From the NCBI RefSeq assembly GCF_000020685.1, contig NC_012528.1, positions 124,001 to 188,000 on the forward strand: a DNA stretch of 64,000 nucleotides, in the 5' to 3' direction. The stretch comes from Deinococcus deserti VCD115 (GTDB lineage: Bacteria > Deinococcota > Deinococci > Deinococcales > Deinococcaceae). Position 1 is the stretch's first letter; each line of letters starts with the position of its first letter. Positions 27,171-37,012 of the stretch are shown piece after piece. The position numbers were made by a program, and so were the translations under genes. Under the pieces are notes generated by a model. The model was not told where the DNA came from. It saw nothing but the letters and a program-made list of their open reading frames with translations, and ran no database searches.

Positions 27171-28097
27171 TTATATCGGCGCGTTCCCGGCCCCCCGGAC
27201 AATGCAGCGAAAACCCAGGTGTGATGTGGACGAATCCACTTCCTGTCCCTGCCGAGAAGCAGGCCGGTACCGGAAGCAGTAGTTCGGTGCGCACAGGTGT
27301 GACCCCCCTTTAATCACTCGCCGCTCACGCGTCCCGCCCGTGCCCGCGCGTGTATTCAGCGGGGTACAGCACGACTTCACGTGGCGAATCACATGCTGGG
27401 GCTGAAACGGGTCAAGGGTCCATTCCCATACGTTGCCGGTCATGTCGTGCAGGCCATACCCATTTGCCGGGTACGTACCCACCGGCGAGGTTCGTGGGAA
27501 ACCGTGCGGGTCCAGGTTCTCCCAGGGGAAGCGGCCATGCCAGGTGTTCGCCATCACGCGGCCCTGGGGGCGCTCCTCGTCGCCCCAGGCGAACGTTGCG
27601 CCATGCAGACCGCCGCGCGCGGCGTACTCCCATTCCGCTTCGCCGGGCAGCATTTTGCCAGCCCACGCGGCGTACGCGAGAGCATCCTCGAAAGCGACAT
27701 GCACGGCCGGGTGTGAGTCCTGCCCAGTCAGCGTGCTGTGTGGGCCTTCCGGCTGGTGCCAGCAGGCACCGGGCACGTATGCCCACCATCCGGCATGGTC
27801 ATACAGCGGCACAGGCCCGGCCGGCTGCTGAAAGACCACGCTGCCCGGCACCAGGACATCGAGGGGAACGCCCGGAAACTGAGCTGGGTCAGGCGTGCGT
27901 TCCGCCAACGTCACGTATCCTGTGGCCTCTACGAAACGGCGAAATTCGGCGTTGGTCACGGGGTGCGGGTCCATCCAGAAGCCCTCAACGTGCACGTGGT
28001 GCGCGGGGCGCTCTTCCGGGTAGTGGTGGTCGGACCCCATCTGAAAGTCACCGCCGGGAATCCAAAGCATGTTTTCGCGGGCGGGACGAAGCAGCAT
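27171..28097 (-). CDS. Formylglycine-generating enzyme (sulfatase-modifying factor)
   Basis: A 308-residue protein of the FGE-sulfatase family. N-terminal MLWIPGGDFQMGSDHHYPEE and DPHPVTNAEFRRFVEATGYV are family blocks; the catalytic pair is Cys in GGSHLCAPNYCFRYRPASRQ, and GNVWEWTLDPF is also conserved. FGE turns the Cys of a CxPSR motif in a sulfatase into formylglycine. The target is the sulfatase encoded at 28928-30322. The start at 28097 is not certain: the frame is open to 28193 and ATG 28157 overlaps the upstream stop. Both active Cys residues are present, so it should be active. Confidence 0.93.
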   Translation of the reverse strand: MLLRPARENMLWIPGGDFQMGSDHHYPEERPAHHVHVEGFWMDPHPVTNAEFRRFVEATGYVTLAERTPDPAQFPGVPLDVLVPGSVVFQQPAGPVPLYDHAGWWAYVPGACWHQPEGPHSTLTGQDSHPAVHVAFEDALAYAAWAGKMLPGEAEWEYAARGGLHGATFAWGDEERPQGRVMANTWHGRFPWENLDPHGFPRTSPVGTYPANGYGLHDMTGNVWEWTLDPFQPQHVIRHVKSCCTPLNTRAGTGGTRERRVIKGGSHLCAPNYCFRYRPASRQGQEVDSSTSHLGFRCIVRGAGNAPI

Positions 28098-28149
28098 AGG
28101 GTTCTCGTCGGGCAGGAGAGATGGACGTGCGCCGGATGGATGCGGTGGC

Positions 28150-28884
<735 letters not shown>

Positions 28885-28927
28885 GGTTGTCGGCCTTTTC
28901 TGAGTTGGCGTGGGACGGCGCGCAGCC

Positions 28928-30322
28928 TTAGTCGTGACTGGCCGGGTCCAGCACCGGCGTTTCGGCTTCCTTGAGCGCCGCCACCACACGACGGTGCAGC
29001 GGTGAGGTTACGGCGCCCTGGAGCAGGGGGTCCTGGGTGTTGTGCATCCACGCGTGAAGGCGGGCAAGAAGGGCCTGATGCACCCTGCGGTATGACGGCT
29101 CGTCCGCAAGATTCCTGTATTCCAGGGGGTCGTTGTGCAGGTCGTACAGCTCGGTGGGTGGGTGGTAGGCCAGCATGGGGTACACCGGATTCTCAGTGTC
29201 GATGCGTGGCCGCCATGACTGCGAGGTGTTCATGAATGCCGGTGCGGCGCAGAAGTTGACGATCAGTTTGTACTGCTCGGTGCGAATGGCGCGGCGGGGA
29301 TCGTAGTAATCGTGGAAGGTAATTTCCGAGAATACCTCCGTGCGCCCTGAGGGTCCGGCGCCGTCCAGCACGTTGAGGAAGCTCTGGCCCTGCACGTCGG
29401 GGGAAACGGGGAGGTCCAGCAGTTCAAGCAGGGTGGGCACGACATCAACGTTCGACAGCAGGTCCTGCTGTACGCGCCCGCCGGCCCAGCCGCGCGCGGG
29501 GTAGCGGACGAGAAACGCGATTTCCAGGCCTGGGTCATAGAGTGAGCCCTTGGCGCGTGGGAAGGCCAGGCCGTGGTCGGTTGTAAAGATCACCAGGGTG
29601 TCCTGCTCGAGGTGCAGGTCGCGCAGGGCCTGGAGCACCCGGCCGACACACGCGTCGAGGTAACGCACGGCGCCTTGCAGCTCGGCAGTTTCCGCGCGGG
29701 CGCCTGGCGTGTCGCTGAGGTACGCGGGGATGGTCAGTCCCAGGCTATCGTCCGGTTCGATGTAATCGCCGATAAAGCCGAGGTAGTCACGCTCCTCGCG
29801 AACTTTGGGCGTGAGGCGGTGCGGTTCGTAGTACCCGAGTTGCAGGTAGAAGGGGCGCTCGGCGCCCGCCTGCCGCCGAAGTACATCAAGGGCTCGTTCG
29901 GTCATGACGTCGCCAGGTGCGTCATCGTTGGCGGCTTCGCCGACGGCCTCATCGAAGCCGCAGCGCGTGGCGACCTGGGCCATGTTTTCGTGCCGGAGTT
30001 CGTGGTGCACACCGACCAGCGCAGTGTGATAGCCGGCAGCGCGCAGGATCTGGGCCAGGTGCTGCTCGCCGGCGTGCAGGTCCCAGGCAAAATGGGCGTG
30101 AGTAAGGCCCATCACGCCGTTGTTGTGCGGGTAGCGGCCGGTGAACAGCGCCGCGCGAGAGGGACTGCACTGCGGGGCAACGCAGAACATCCGGTCGAAT
30201 TTCACGCCGTCCGAGGCGAGGCCGTCGATGTGGGGGGTGTGTACGGTGGGAATACCGTAGCAGCCGAGAAACGTGCCGAGGTCATGGCAGTTGATCAGGA
30301 GGATATTAGGACGAGGGTTCAT
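28928..30322 (-). CDS. Type I sulfatase (formylglycine-dependent)
   Basis: A 464-residue sulfatase. [11 protein letters not shown] holds the metal Asp. Cys52 in [17 protein letters not shown] is the C-x-P-S-R motif that FGE modifies. [20 protein letters not shown] carries further metal and substrate residues, and [20 protein letters not shown] is typical of the heparan-type family. No signal peptide is visible, so it should act in the cytoplasm on imported sulfated sugars, in line with the ABC importer in the same operon. The sulfated substrate is not known. Confidence 0.94.
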   Translation of the reverse strand: MNPRPNILLINCHDLGTFLGCYGIPTVHTPHIDGLASDGVKFDRMFCVAPQCSPSRAALFTGRYPHNNGVMGLTHAHFAWDLHAGEQHLAQILRAAGYHTALVGVHHELRHENMAQVATRCGFDEAVGEAANDDAPGDVMTERALDVLRRQAGAERPFYLQLGYYEPHRLTPKVREERDYLGFIGDYIEPDDSLGLTIPAYLSDTPGARAETAELQGAVRYLDACVGRVLQALRDLHLEQDTLVIFTTDHGLAFPRAKGSLYDPGLEIAFLVRYPARGWAGGRVQQDLLSNVDVVPTLLELLDLPVSPDVQGQSFLNVLDGAGPSGRTEVFSEITFHDYYDPRRAIRTEQYKLIVNFCAAPAFMNTSQSWRPRIDTENPVYPMLAYHPPTELYDLHNDPLEYRNLADEPSYRRVHQALLARLHAWMHNTQDPLLQGAVTSPLHRRVVAALKEAETPVLDPASHD

Positions 30323-30346
30323 GCCAGGGTCTCCAAGGGTACCGGC

Positions 30347-31201
30347 TCAGCCTTTGACGGCGCCGAGGGTCAGGCCACGCACGATGTGCCGCTGCGCGAA
30401 AATCACAAGAATCACGGCGGGGATCGTGGCGACGGTCGCCGCAGCAGCCATTTCTCCGTAACGGATGCTGTACTCCTGCGCGAAGGCGGCAATGCCGATC
30501 GGAATGGTGGCGCTTTTTGGCGTGCTGGTGAGACTCAGGGCCAGCAGGAAGTCCTTCCAGCTGAAGATGAACGCGAGCAGCGAGGCGGCCGCGATGCCGG
30601 GACGGGTGATGGGCAGGATGATGCGCACCAGGGTCTGCATGCGGCTGCACCCGTCGATGGCGGCGGCTTCCTCGAGTTCTTTGGGCACTTCTGCGAAAAA
30701 GCTCTGCATGATAAACACCGCGAGCGGCAGGTTGATGACGGCGTGAGCGATTGCGACGGCCAGGATGGTGTCGTACAAGCCGAATTTGCGGGCGATGACG
30801 TAAAACGGGCCTGCGAAGACGACCGGCGGAATCAGATTGAGGAACAGCAGCCACCAGGTGATGCCGGTGCGTACGCCCGGGTTCCAGCGGAAACGGGTGA
30901 GGCTGTACGCGCCGAGCACACCCACGAAGGTGACGATGGCGGTACTGATCACGCCCACCATCAGGCTGTTCAGCGCAAGGCGCAGGAAGTTACTCTGGCT
31001 GGGGTTGAACAGCGCCGCGTAGTTGTCGGGCGTTGCCGTGAACACGAAGTTCATCGCGGTGATGTCCCGCAGGTACTTCAGTGACGTCAGGAGGGTGTAC
31101 AGCAGTGGGCCCAGGGTGATGCACACTGCGAGCAGCAGCAGCGCGCTGCGTACCAGGCGGCCGGGGGTGAACCGGGACAGGGAGAAAGCAGCGCGGGTCA
31201 T
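30347..31201 (-). CDS. Sugar ABC transporter permease, MalG-like
   Basis: A 284-residue permease of the CUT1 carbohydrate class with six membrane segments. The EAA loop reads EAAAIDGCSRMQTLVRIILP. It overlaps the upstream permease by four bases (ATGA). No ATPase gene is in the operon. In CUT1 systems one MsmK-type ATPase often serves several importers, so this is usual. Confidence 0.94.
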   Translation of the reverse strand: MTRAAFSLSRFTPGRLVRSALLLLAVCITLGPLLYTLLTSLKYLRDITAMNFVFTATPDNYAALFNPSQSNFLRLALNSLMVGVISTAIVTFVGVLGAYSLTRFRWNPGVRTGITWWLLFLNLIPPVVFAGPFYVIARKFGLYDTILAVAIAHAVINLPLAVFIMQSFFAEVPKELEEAAAIDGCSRMQTLVRIILPITRPGIAAASLLAFIFSWKDFLLALSLTSTPKSATIPIGIAAFAQEYSIRYGEMAAAATVATIPAVILVIFAQRHIVRGLTLGAVKG

Positions 31202-32136
31202 GAAGCGTCCTTTCGGCTGGTCAGACGGGTTTGCATCACGATGAACACGATGGCCACGAGTGCGGCGATCACCGCGAGCGCCGAGCCGTAGCCGACTCGT
31301 CCCTGCTGGAAGATCAGTTGCTCGATGTACAGGCCGACCACCTGACTGGAGGTGCCTGGACCCCCGCCTGTAAGGAGATAGACCTCATCGAACACTTTGA
31401 ATGCCGCCACGGCGCGCAGGAGGGTAGCCATGATGATCGTCGCGGTCATCAGAGGTAACGTGACCCGGCGCAACACCTGCGCTTCGGTTGCGCCGTCCAC
31501 GCGGGCGGCTTCTTTGAGTTCATCCGGGATGGATTCCACGCCGGCCAGCAGGATCAGGAACAGGAAGCTGGTCCAGTGCCACACATCGACGATCATTACG
31601 GAGAACAGCGCCAGGCTGGGGTCAGCGGTCCAGGTGGGGCCGAGGATGCCCACCTTAGCGAGCAGCTGGTTGATGACGCCGTAGTTCACGTCATACATCA
31701 AGCGCCACATGGTGCCGATGGCAATACCAGGTATAAGGATGGGCAGGACGAGCACCGGGCGGTACAGCCACGACAAGCGGCGGGATTCCGCCACAGCGAG
31801 CGCCAGAATCAGCCCGAGGATTACTTCGACGATCACGGTGACCACCACGAACAACAGCGTGTTGCGGAAGGCGGTGGTCACCACCGGGTCCTGAAGCAGT
31901 TCAGCGTAGTGTCGGCCACCTACGTTGGTCCATTGAGCGACGTTGCCTTCGAAGCGGACGTCGGACACGCTCATGACGATGAGCTGCTGGAGGGGGTAGA
32001 TGGTCAGGGCAAGCAGCACCAGCACCACGGGCAGCAACGCCCAGTACTGGAAGTAACGGTCACCGCTGCCAAGCAAAGTGGCGAGCAGGGGCTTGGAGAC
32101 GTGAGGCTTGGATGACCACGGTTGCTTTCCGATCAT
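31198..32136 (-). CDS. Sugar ABC transporter permease, MalF-like
   Basis: A 312-residue permease, partner of the MalG-like protein. A cytoplasmic N-terminus precedes six membrane segments. The EAA loop is EAARVDGATEAQVLRRVTLP. It follows the binding-protein gene after 57 bp containing a short hairpin, which probably lowers downstream expression relative to the binding protein. Confidence 0.94.
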   Translation of the reverse strand: MIGKQPWSSKPHVSKPLLATLLGSGDRYFQYWALLPVVLVLLALTIYPLQQLIVMSVSDVRFEGNVAQWTNVGGRHYAELLQDPVVTTAFRNTLLFVVVTVIVEVILGLILALAVAESRRLSWLYRPVLVLPILIPGIAIGTMWRLMYDVNYGVINQLLAKVGILGPTWTADPSLALFSVMIVDVWHWTSFLFLILLAGVESIPDELKEAARVDGATEAQVLRRVTLPLMTATIIMATLLRAVAAFKVFDEVYLLTGGGPGTSSQVVGLYIEQLIFQQGRVGYGSALAVIAALVAIVFIVMQTRLTSRKDAS

Positions 32137-32160
32137 GTGGAGGATCCTCCCGGAAGGCCA

Positions 32161-32180
32161 ACCCCCGCGTCAGCGGGGGT
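32161..32180 (-). terminator. Intercistronic hairpin between binding protein and permeases
   Basis: Perfect 8-bp stem ACCCCCGC with a GTCA loop, no T-run. This is the usual partial terminator or RNA stabiliser that gives excess of the binding protein. Confidence 0.65.
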
Positions 32181-32193
32181 CGGCGGGTGACGC

Positions 32194-33507
32194 TCAACGC
32201 AGCGGTTTGACCTTGTAACCGGCGTCAGTGAGGATCTTGTGGATTTCGCGCGCGGCAGCGTCGAGCGTCGCGTCGGATTTCGCGCCGCCGCTGATCACCT
32301 GCGGCAGGCGGCGGTTGAGCACTTCAATAATCTGCGCGGATTCCCGCACGCGGGGTTGCGCTTTGATAAATGGTGTGCTTTGCGCCATGGCTTTCATCCA
32401 CGCGAACTGCTTTTCGTCACCCAGTTCCTCGAAGACGTCCTGACGGACGGGGATGGCCCCGGCCCGCGCGTAGTTCATCTGGGCTTTCTTGCTGGTGGCC
32501 CACTCCAGGAAGTCCAGCGCAGCCTTCTTGCGGGCGGTGGGAAGGTTTTGCGGGATGCCCATCACCCAGATGCCACTCATGGTGGCGCGGCGGGTGGCGG
32601 TCGCGCCGGGCACCACAGTCGCGGCAACCTTGCCGACCACTGAAGACACTTTGGGGTCCTCGAAGCTGGGAGCGAGTGCGGAGACCATCACGCCCATCGC
32701 CAGGCGACCGCTGGACATCAGCGCGGCCATATCCGCCTGGCCGAGGTTGGCGTAGTTGCGCGGCCCGTATGTCTTTCCGAGGCGCACCCAGGTGTCGAGC
32801 GCCCTGCTCGCCACGTCCTGGCTCAGGTTCACTTCCCACTGCTTGCTGCTCGTGTCGTACTTCAGCACCGAACCCATGTAGCTGTTCAGAATGCCCTGGT
32901 AGTCGTAATCGGGCGGCGACGTGCGCGCCGCAAACCCATACATGTTTGGGGCGTCGTGCAGCACTTTTGCGGCTTTCTCCACGTCCGCCCAGGTTTTCGG
33001 CGCAGCAAGACCAGCTTTATCGAACAGATCCTTGCGGTAGTAGAGCAGCTGGATGTTGCCGTTAATGGGCAGCCCGAGTACTTCGCCTTTTTTGTTGGAA
33101 TTCTTCAGGCGCGCGTCCCAACGAGTGGCGTAATCGTACTCGATGATCTGCGGGTCAAGTTTGAAGGCCGGGTCAATCTTTTTGAGCGGGGTGATCTGCC
33201 CATCGGCGTAAAAGCGCATGTACCACTGCTCATTGAGGTTGACGAGGTCGAACTCACTCTCTTTGGCCGTCACGGCGTTCTGGGTCTTTTGCAGCATGCC
33301 GGCAAAGGGAGTGACGTTCAGGTTGACCCGCCGGCCCGTTTCCTTCTGGTACTGCTCTACAAGAGCCTTGAAGCCAGGGAACCATGGGGAGTCGTTGATG
33401 AGGATGCTGATGGCCTGAGTGTTGCCCTGAGCGGTGCTGTTGGACAGGCTGAGGGTGAGCCCGGTGAGGAGGGCGGTAAGCGTGACACGGGTGCGGGTGC
33501 TGTTCAT
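32194..33507 (-). CDS. Sugar ABC transporter substrate-binding protein
   Basis: A 437-residue family 1 solute-binding protein. A Sec signal peptide (TALLTGLTLSLSNSTAQG) is followed by ISILINDSPWFPGFKALVEQ, typical of the oligosaccharide class. The block GILNSYMGSVLKYD and late WATSKKAQMNYARAGAIPVR also fit. No lipobox is seen. AAGGAG lies before the ATG. Together with the sulfatase it suggests import of a sulfated oligosaccharide. Confidence 0.92.
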   Translation of the reverse strand: MNSTRTRVTLTALLTGLTLSLSNSTAQGNTQAISILINDSPWFPGFKALVEQYQKETGRRVNLNVTPFAGMLQKTQNAVTAKESEFDLVNLNEQWYMRFYADGQITPLKKIDPAFKLDPQIIEYDYATRWDARLKNSNKKGEVLGLPINGNIQLLYYRKDLFDKAGLAAPKTWADVEKAAKVLHDAPNMYGFAARTSPPDYDYQGILNSYMGSVLKYDTSSKQWEVNLSQDVASRALDTWVRLGKTYGPRNYANLGQADMAALMSSGRLAMGVMVSALAPSFEDPKVSSVVGKVAATVVPGATATRRATMSGIWVMGIPQNLPTARKKAALDFLEWATSKKAQMNYARAGAIPVRQDVFEELGDEKQFAWMKAMAQSTPFIKAQPRVRESAQIIEVLNRRLPQVISGGAKSDATLDAAAREIHKILTDAGYKVKPLR

Positions 33508-33540
33508 TTGAACTCCTTGGGGTGAGGGTATGGACGACGC

Positions 33541-34767
33541 TCAGGCCGGCGTGGGCAGGGTGGCGAGTTGCAGGGCATGGTGCGCGGCGCCAAGCGGCGC
33601 AGCAATGTCACGACTGGCGGTTGAGAAGACCAGGTTGAGGTTGCGGCCGAGGATGGGTTGCAGGTGTGTGCGGGTCTGATGAAGCAGCTGCCGGTTGAGG
33701 GATTCTCCGCCTTCGATGATGTAACCGCCCAGCACGACGTTCGTGACCTCAAAGACATTCACGGCGTTGGCGATGCCGATGGCGAGGAAACGCACCAGTT
33801 CATCCACGATGCGCTTGGCGTGCTCGTCACCCAGGTGCATGAGCTGCACGGCGTCGCTCAGGACGGCGGGATGGCCGAGCTGGTTGAGGGCGCTGTGAGG
33901 GTGCTCGTCGTGGAGTTCGCGCAGCAGCCGGCGGAAAGCGCGCGCGGAGGCGTACTCCTCCAGGCAGCCGTGGTTGCCACAGACGCAGCGCCGACCGTCC
34001 GGCACGACGGTGGTGTGACCGATCAGACCGGCGTTCCCGAACATGCCCGTGACGGGCGTGCCGGCGTTCGCAAGGCGCAGCCCGATGCCTTCGGCAACAT
34101 CGAAGTATAAGAATGGCTGGTTGTGAAACACCGTATGCTGGGCTGGTTCGGCGAGGGTCAGCGCATCAATCTGGTGGATCAGGTGGACGGGGCGCTGGAG
34201 GACCGCGGCGAGTTGCTGCTGGATGGGGATGTCCTGCAAGATGTCGATGCGGGCGCTGCCGATCCACAAGCCGCGCGTCTGGTCGATGAAGCCGGTGACG
34301 GCAAGTCCGCAGGTTTGCAGGTGGGTGTCGGCAGGGATGGCAGTGTCGGCGAAGTGCTGGATGCTGCTGAGCAGGGCGTCGATAAGTTGGGGAGTCTCGA
34401 GGGTGAGGTCGACGGTCCACTGCTTGGTGGTGAGGGTGTTGCCGGCCAGGTCCATCAGGGCGGCGCGGATGACGGGAAGCTCGGCCTCAATGCCGAGGAT
34501 GGTGCCAGCTTGTGCGCTGTAGCGGTAAAGGATGGGCGGGCGTCCGCCGGTTGGTTCCCCGTGGCGGTAGCGCTCGATCAGCCCTTCATGTTGCAAAGCA
34601 CTGAGAACTTTCAAGATGGTGGGTTGGCTGATACCGGTGCGGCGGACAAGTTCGTCTGTGGTGACTTCTTTGGTGTTCTTGAGGACATTCAGAACGGCGT
34701 TGCGGCTGGCAGCGGATGACCGGCTGGGACGGTCATGCTGGGCCACAGGGGGATTCCCGGTGGTCAC
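33541..34767 (-). CDS. ROK-family transcriptional repressor
   Basis: A 408-residue NagC/XylR-type regulator. An N-terminal winged helix (NTKEVTTDELVRRTGISQPT) is followed by a ROK sugar-binding domain with the zinc motif CVCGNHGCLEEYAS. The gene starts with GTG behind CAGGAG. It is the first gene of the operon (regulator, binding protein, permeases, sulfatase, DUF2270, FGE), so it most likely controls it and responds to the imported sugar. Confidence 0.92.
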   Translation of the reverse strand: MTTGNPPVAQHDRPSRSSAASRNAVLNVLKNTKEVTTDELVRRTGISQPTILKVLSALQHEGLIERYRHGEPTGGRPPILYRYSAQAGTILGIEAELPVIRAALMDLAGNTLTTKQWTVDLTLETPQLIDALLSSIQHFADTAIPADTHLQTCGLAVTGFIDQTRGLWIGSARIDILQDIPIQQQLAAVLQRPVHLIHQIDALTLAEPAQHTVFHNQPFLYFDVAEGIGLRLANAGTPVTGMFGNAGLIGHTTVVPDGRRCVCGNHGCLEEYASARAFRRLLRELHDEHPHSALNQLGHPAVLSDAVQLMHLGDEHAKRIVDELVRFLAIGIANAVNVFEVTNVVLGGYIIEGGESLNRQLLHQTRTHLQPILGRNLNLVFSTASRDIAAPLGAAHHALQLATLPTPA

Positions 34768-34787
34768 AGGTTCTCCTGAAGTGCTGA

Positions 34788-34815
34788 GACTTTACTAAAA
34801 TGTTTTGTAAAAGTC
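34788..34815 (-). promoter_or_regulatory. Operator-like inverted repeat upstream of the ROK gene
   Basis: Imperfect palindrome of 28 bp, 20 bp before the GTG start, with GACTTTACTAAAA on the plus strand and TTTTGTAAAAGTC as its partner. AT-rich inverted repeats with TTT/AAA arms are the usual ROK operators. It overlaps a probable promoter region. Confidence 0.65.
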
Positions 34816-35025
34816 AAACAAATTTCAGACACCAGAATGGCCGGCCCCGGCAGAGCGCACCCGCGTTCGGATGGAGGAAGCACTCGAACGGAATACTGCG
34901 GTCGTGTTCCAACGGACGAACCTGCCTCCGTCGGCGAGATCTCCTGGCGCCCGGTCATGAGTTCAACAGTCCCTCCTGCCACGCTGAAACCAGGGAAGCT
35001 GTCGCGTCAGATGGACGCCCACAAT

Positions 35026-35090
35026 GACTCGCGGTGTGCCACAGTCGCTCATGCCAACCCGTGATCGGTCCCAGGTGAGGACGTAGCATG
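35026..35090 (+). repeat. Dispersed repeat B, copy 1
   Basis: 65 bp with about 89% match to 36108-36172, same orientation, starting GACTCGCGG and containing GTGCCACAGTCGCTCATGCC. It ends at the start codon of the small membrane gene. Confidence 0.8.
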
Positions 35091-35267
35091 CCCATGAGCC
35101 CCGACTTCTTGCCCCGGACCCTGCTCCTGGTCCTGCTCATGGTTCCTTTCACCCTGTGGCTACGCCGCCAGGGCATGAGGAGGTGGGAGGAGATAATCCT
35201 CGTGATCCTTGTCCTCGTGGCGTTCCAGCTGTTGTGGGACTGGGTGCTCTGGGACCTGCTGACTTGA
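35088..35267 (+). CDS. Small two-helix membrane protein
   Basis: A 59-residue frame starting MPMSPDFLPRT with two strongly hydrophobic segments: TLLLVLLMVPFTLWLRR and EEIILVILVLVAFQLLWDWV. Two ATGs (35088, 35094) are possible. A GGTGAGG element lies about 10 bases upstream within the repeat. No family recognised. Small proteins of this size with a charged loop are plausible genuine genes, but the evidence is composition alone. Confidence 0.5.
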   Translation: MPMSPDFLPRTLLLVLLMVPFTLWLRRQGMRRWEEIILVILVLVAFQLLWDWVLWDLLT

Positions 35268-35334
35268 GGCCGCGCGACCCTCGTTCCTGGAAGATCATGG
35301 AGAACTTTCCACCTTCTAAAGGCGTATCTGCTTC

Positions 35335-35852
35335 ATGCTGATCGTGAAGAGCACCACAGTCTTCCTGAAACGCTTCTATGACCTCAATGGTGAGCAGATC
35401 GGCACGCTGACCATCGCCCCTGGGTAGGAGGAGCTCGCAACGGCCGCTTGAACCTGGGGCACGATGACGTTACCAAGCTTGAATTGACGGGCAGGACGTA
35501 CCGCCTGGAATACGAAGTGTCCAACCTCCGCTCGTTCTGAGGAAACGAAATCCGGTATTTCCTGATGGATGGCACAACAGTTCTCGCAACCGCTGCTGCT
35601 TATCATCAAGATAACAAGCGCAACTGGGATCTCGAGATAGACAGCCGGTCATTTGAACTCGTCAATCGCAGCAGCTGGCACCGGCTCCGCTTTGCCCTGA
35701 TGCAGGACAACGCTCAGGTCGGTGAAATTCAGGAAACCACGCGCCTGTTCGCGGTGACGAGAACCTACGAGGTCAGGGCCCCGCGATCATTCGACCCGGT
35801 GATTCAGGCTTTTCTCTATCACCTTGCGGCAGCCCGCACGTACACATCGTGA
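35335..35852 (+). pseudogene. Broken hypothetical gene (LURP-one/Tubby-like C-terminal fold possible)
   Basis: Three open pieces read as one protein: MLIVKSTTVFLKRFYDLNGE from 35335 (stop at 35425-35427), then GRLNLGHDDVTKLELTGRTY in a different frame, interrupted by TGA at 35538-35540, then NEIRYFLMDGTTVLATAAAY to the TGA at 35850-35852. So one frameshift near 35425 and one nonsense change have inactivated it. The last 95 residues could still be made from ATG 35565. The pattern of strands suggests the LURP-one/Tubby-like fold, but this is uncertain. Confidence 0.65.
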
Positions 35853-36107
35853 TCACGGACGGAAGAAGGCGTGAACCAGTACGGTCCTTCCGCCCCGCAA
35901 CAGTGTTTTCACTGCAACGACCAAACGACGGCATGATTTGATCACACCCCGGTTGGAGGAGTGATCCGGTTCATCTTGAGTCTGTTGAGCGCCTGAGGAG
36001 TGCGGGTGCTGCAGGGACATTCAGCACTCGCACTGATAGTCAAACCCAGAAGGCGGCGCTACAACATTACTGGCACCACCTTCGATCACCTCCTGCGATT
36101 CACCATT

Positions 36108-36172
36108 GACTCGCGGGGTGCCACAGTCGCTCATGCCAACCCGTGTTTGATCCCAGGTGAGGGCGTGACATG
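36108..36172 (+). repeat. Dispersed repeat B, copy 2
   Basis: Second copy of the 65-bp element at 35026. It follows the broken gene and runs into a minus-strand fragment. The 255 bp between 35853 and 36107 show no gene. Confidence 0.8.
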
Positions 36173-36297
36173 TAGAACGCCACCACTTCGATGTTCCCGA
36201 TCAGTGCGTCGTTGAACTCGCTCAGCTCCTCGGCCGGCACCCACAACGCCTGGAATACCCCGAAGTGCCGGACGGCGTGATTGGGATTGCGGCACAA
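36173..36297 (-). pseudogene. C-terminal gene fragment
   Basis: A short minus-strand stretch (VRHFGVFQALWVPAEELSEF then NDALIGNIEVVAFY) looks like the last 40 residues of a real protein; the frame then runs into repeat B instead of stopping. The rest of the gene is absent. Family not identified. Confidence 0.45.
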
Positions 36298-36360
36298 AAG
36301 ATGGAAATCCGTGCGCTTTCTGTGTTCACACCCACCGTTACAGTGTCTGGCGTCCGGAGT

Positions 36361-36645
36361 TTAGGGTTCTGCGGTCATGGGACTGATGGTCGCCCGAACC
36401 TGCCGCACGCTGTCTGCGGGCAGGCCAGCAGTCCTGGCATGCTCATGAACAGCTTCTTCGTTCGGTGCCAGGTAGATGCAGTGGATGGCATCGTCAGTGA
36501 CATAACTTTCGACCCATTGGACGTTTGTCCCATTCTGCTGCATCCTGGCCAGTACACCGTTGGAGTTCTGGGACGCGCTCCTGAGATCATCGCCGGACAA
36601 CTGGCCCGCTCCGGGCATTTTGCGCTCGATCAAATACTTCGGCAT
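36361..36645 (-). CDS. DUF4242 family protein
   Basis: A 94-residue protein: MPKYLIERKMPGAGQLSGDD at the start and VQWVESYVTDDAIHCIYLAP are the conserved parts of DUF4242 (a small ferredoxin-like fold, related to SCO4226 which binds nickel). A GAGGAG site lies before the ATG. No close co-transcribed neighbour. Function is not known for the family. Confidence 0.85.
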   Translation of the reverse strand: MPKYLIERKMPGAGQLSGDDLRSASQNSNGVLARMQQNGTNVQWVESYVTDDAIHCIYLAPNEEAVHEHARTAGLPADSVRQVRATISPMTAEP

Positions 36646-36796
36646 GTTGGTTCTCCTCGGTTCCAGGTTTCACGACAGGCGACCGAACGAACGCTACGCG
36701 GCTCACCCTTTCAGCCGGTTCCCATTAAGCCGCCACAAATGGAGGTATTTAAGGCAAGGGCATGGGCAAGTACTTAATCATAGGCATGAATTGTTG

Positions 36797-37012
36797 TCAC
36801 GTCAGTAAGCGGCATCCTAGGAGTATCAGTACGGCAATTTTTCTACCAAGGTATCGAACGTCACGGCCAGAGATCTTTGAGGTCTTCGGCAACCGCGCCC
36901 AGCAACTGCTTTCGGCTGGGTTCCAGCATAACGAATCGCGCTCAGTGCCGTAAGCGGCGTAAGCGACGGCGGCGCCCAGCCCTGCGGCCAGGACCGTTAC
37001 CACTTCACTCAT
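36797..37012 (-). CDS. Small hypothetical protein coupled to the B3/4 gene
   Basis: A 71-residue frame whose ATG overlaps the stop of the B3/4 gene (ATGA). It starts MSEVVTVLAAGLGAAVAYAA, a single membrane helix. The last 35 residues look less coding-like, so the gene may be shortened. Overlap supports translation; function unknown. Confidence 0.45.
   Translation of the reverse strand: MSEVVTVLAAGLGAAVAYAAYGTERDSLCWNPAESSCWARLPKTSKISGRDVRYLGRKIAVLILLGCRLLT

Noticed and set aside
29573..31084. 503-codon plus-strand frame over sulfatase and permease genes
   Set aside because: It spans two genes on the other strand with clear motifs; Asp/Gly/Val-rich antisense sequence.
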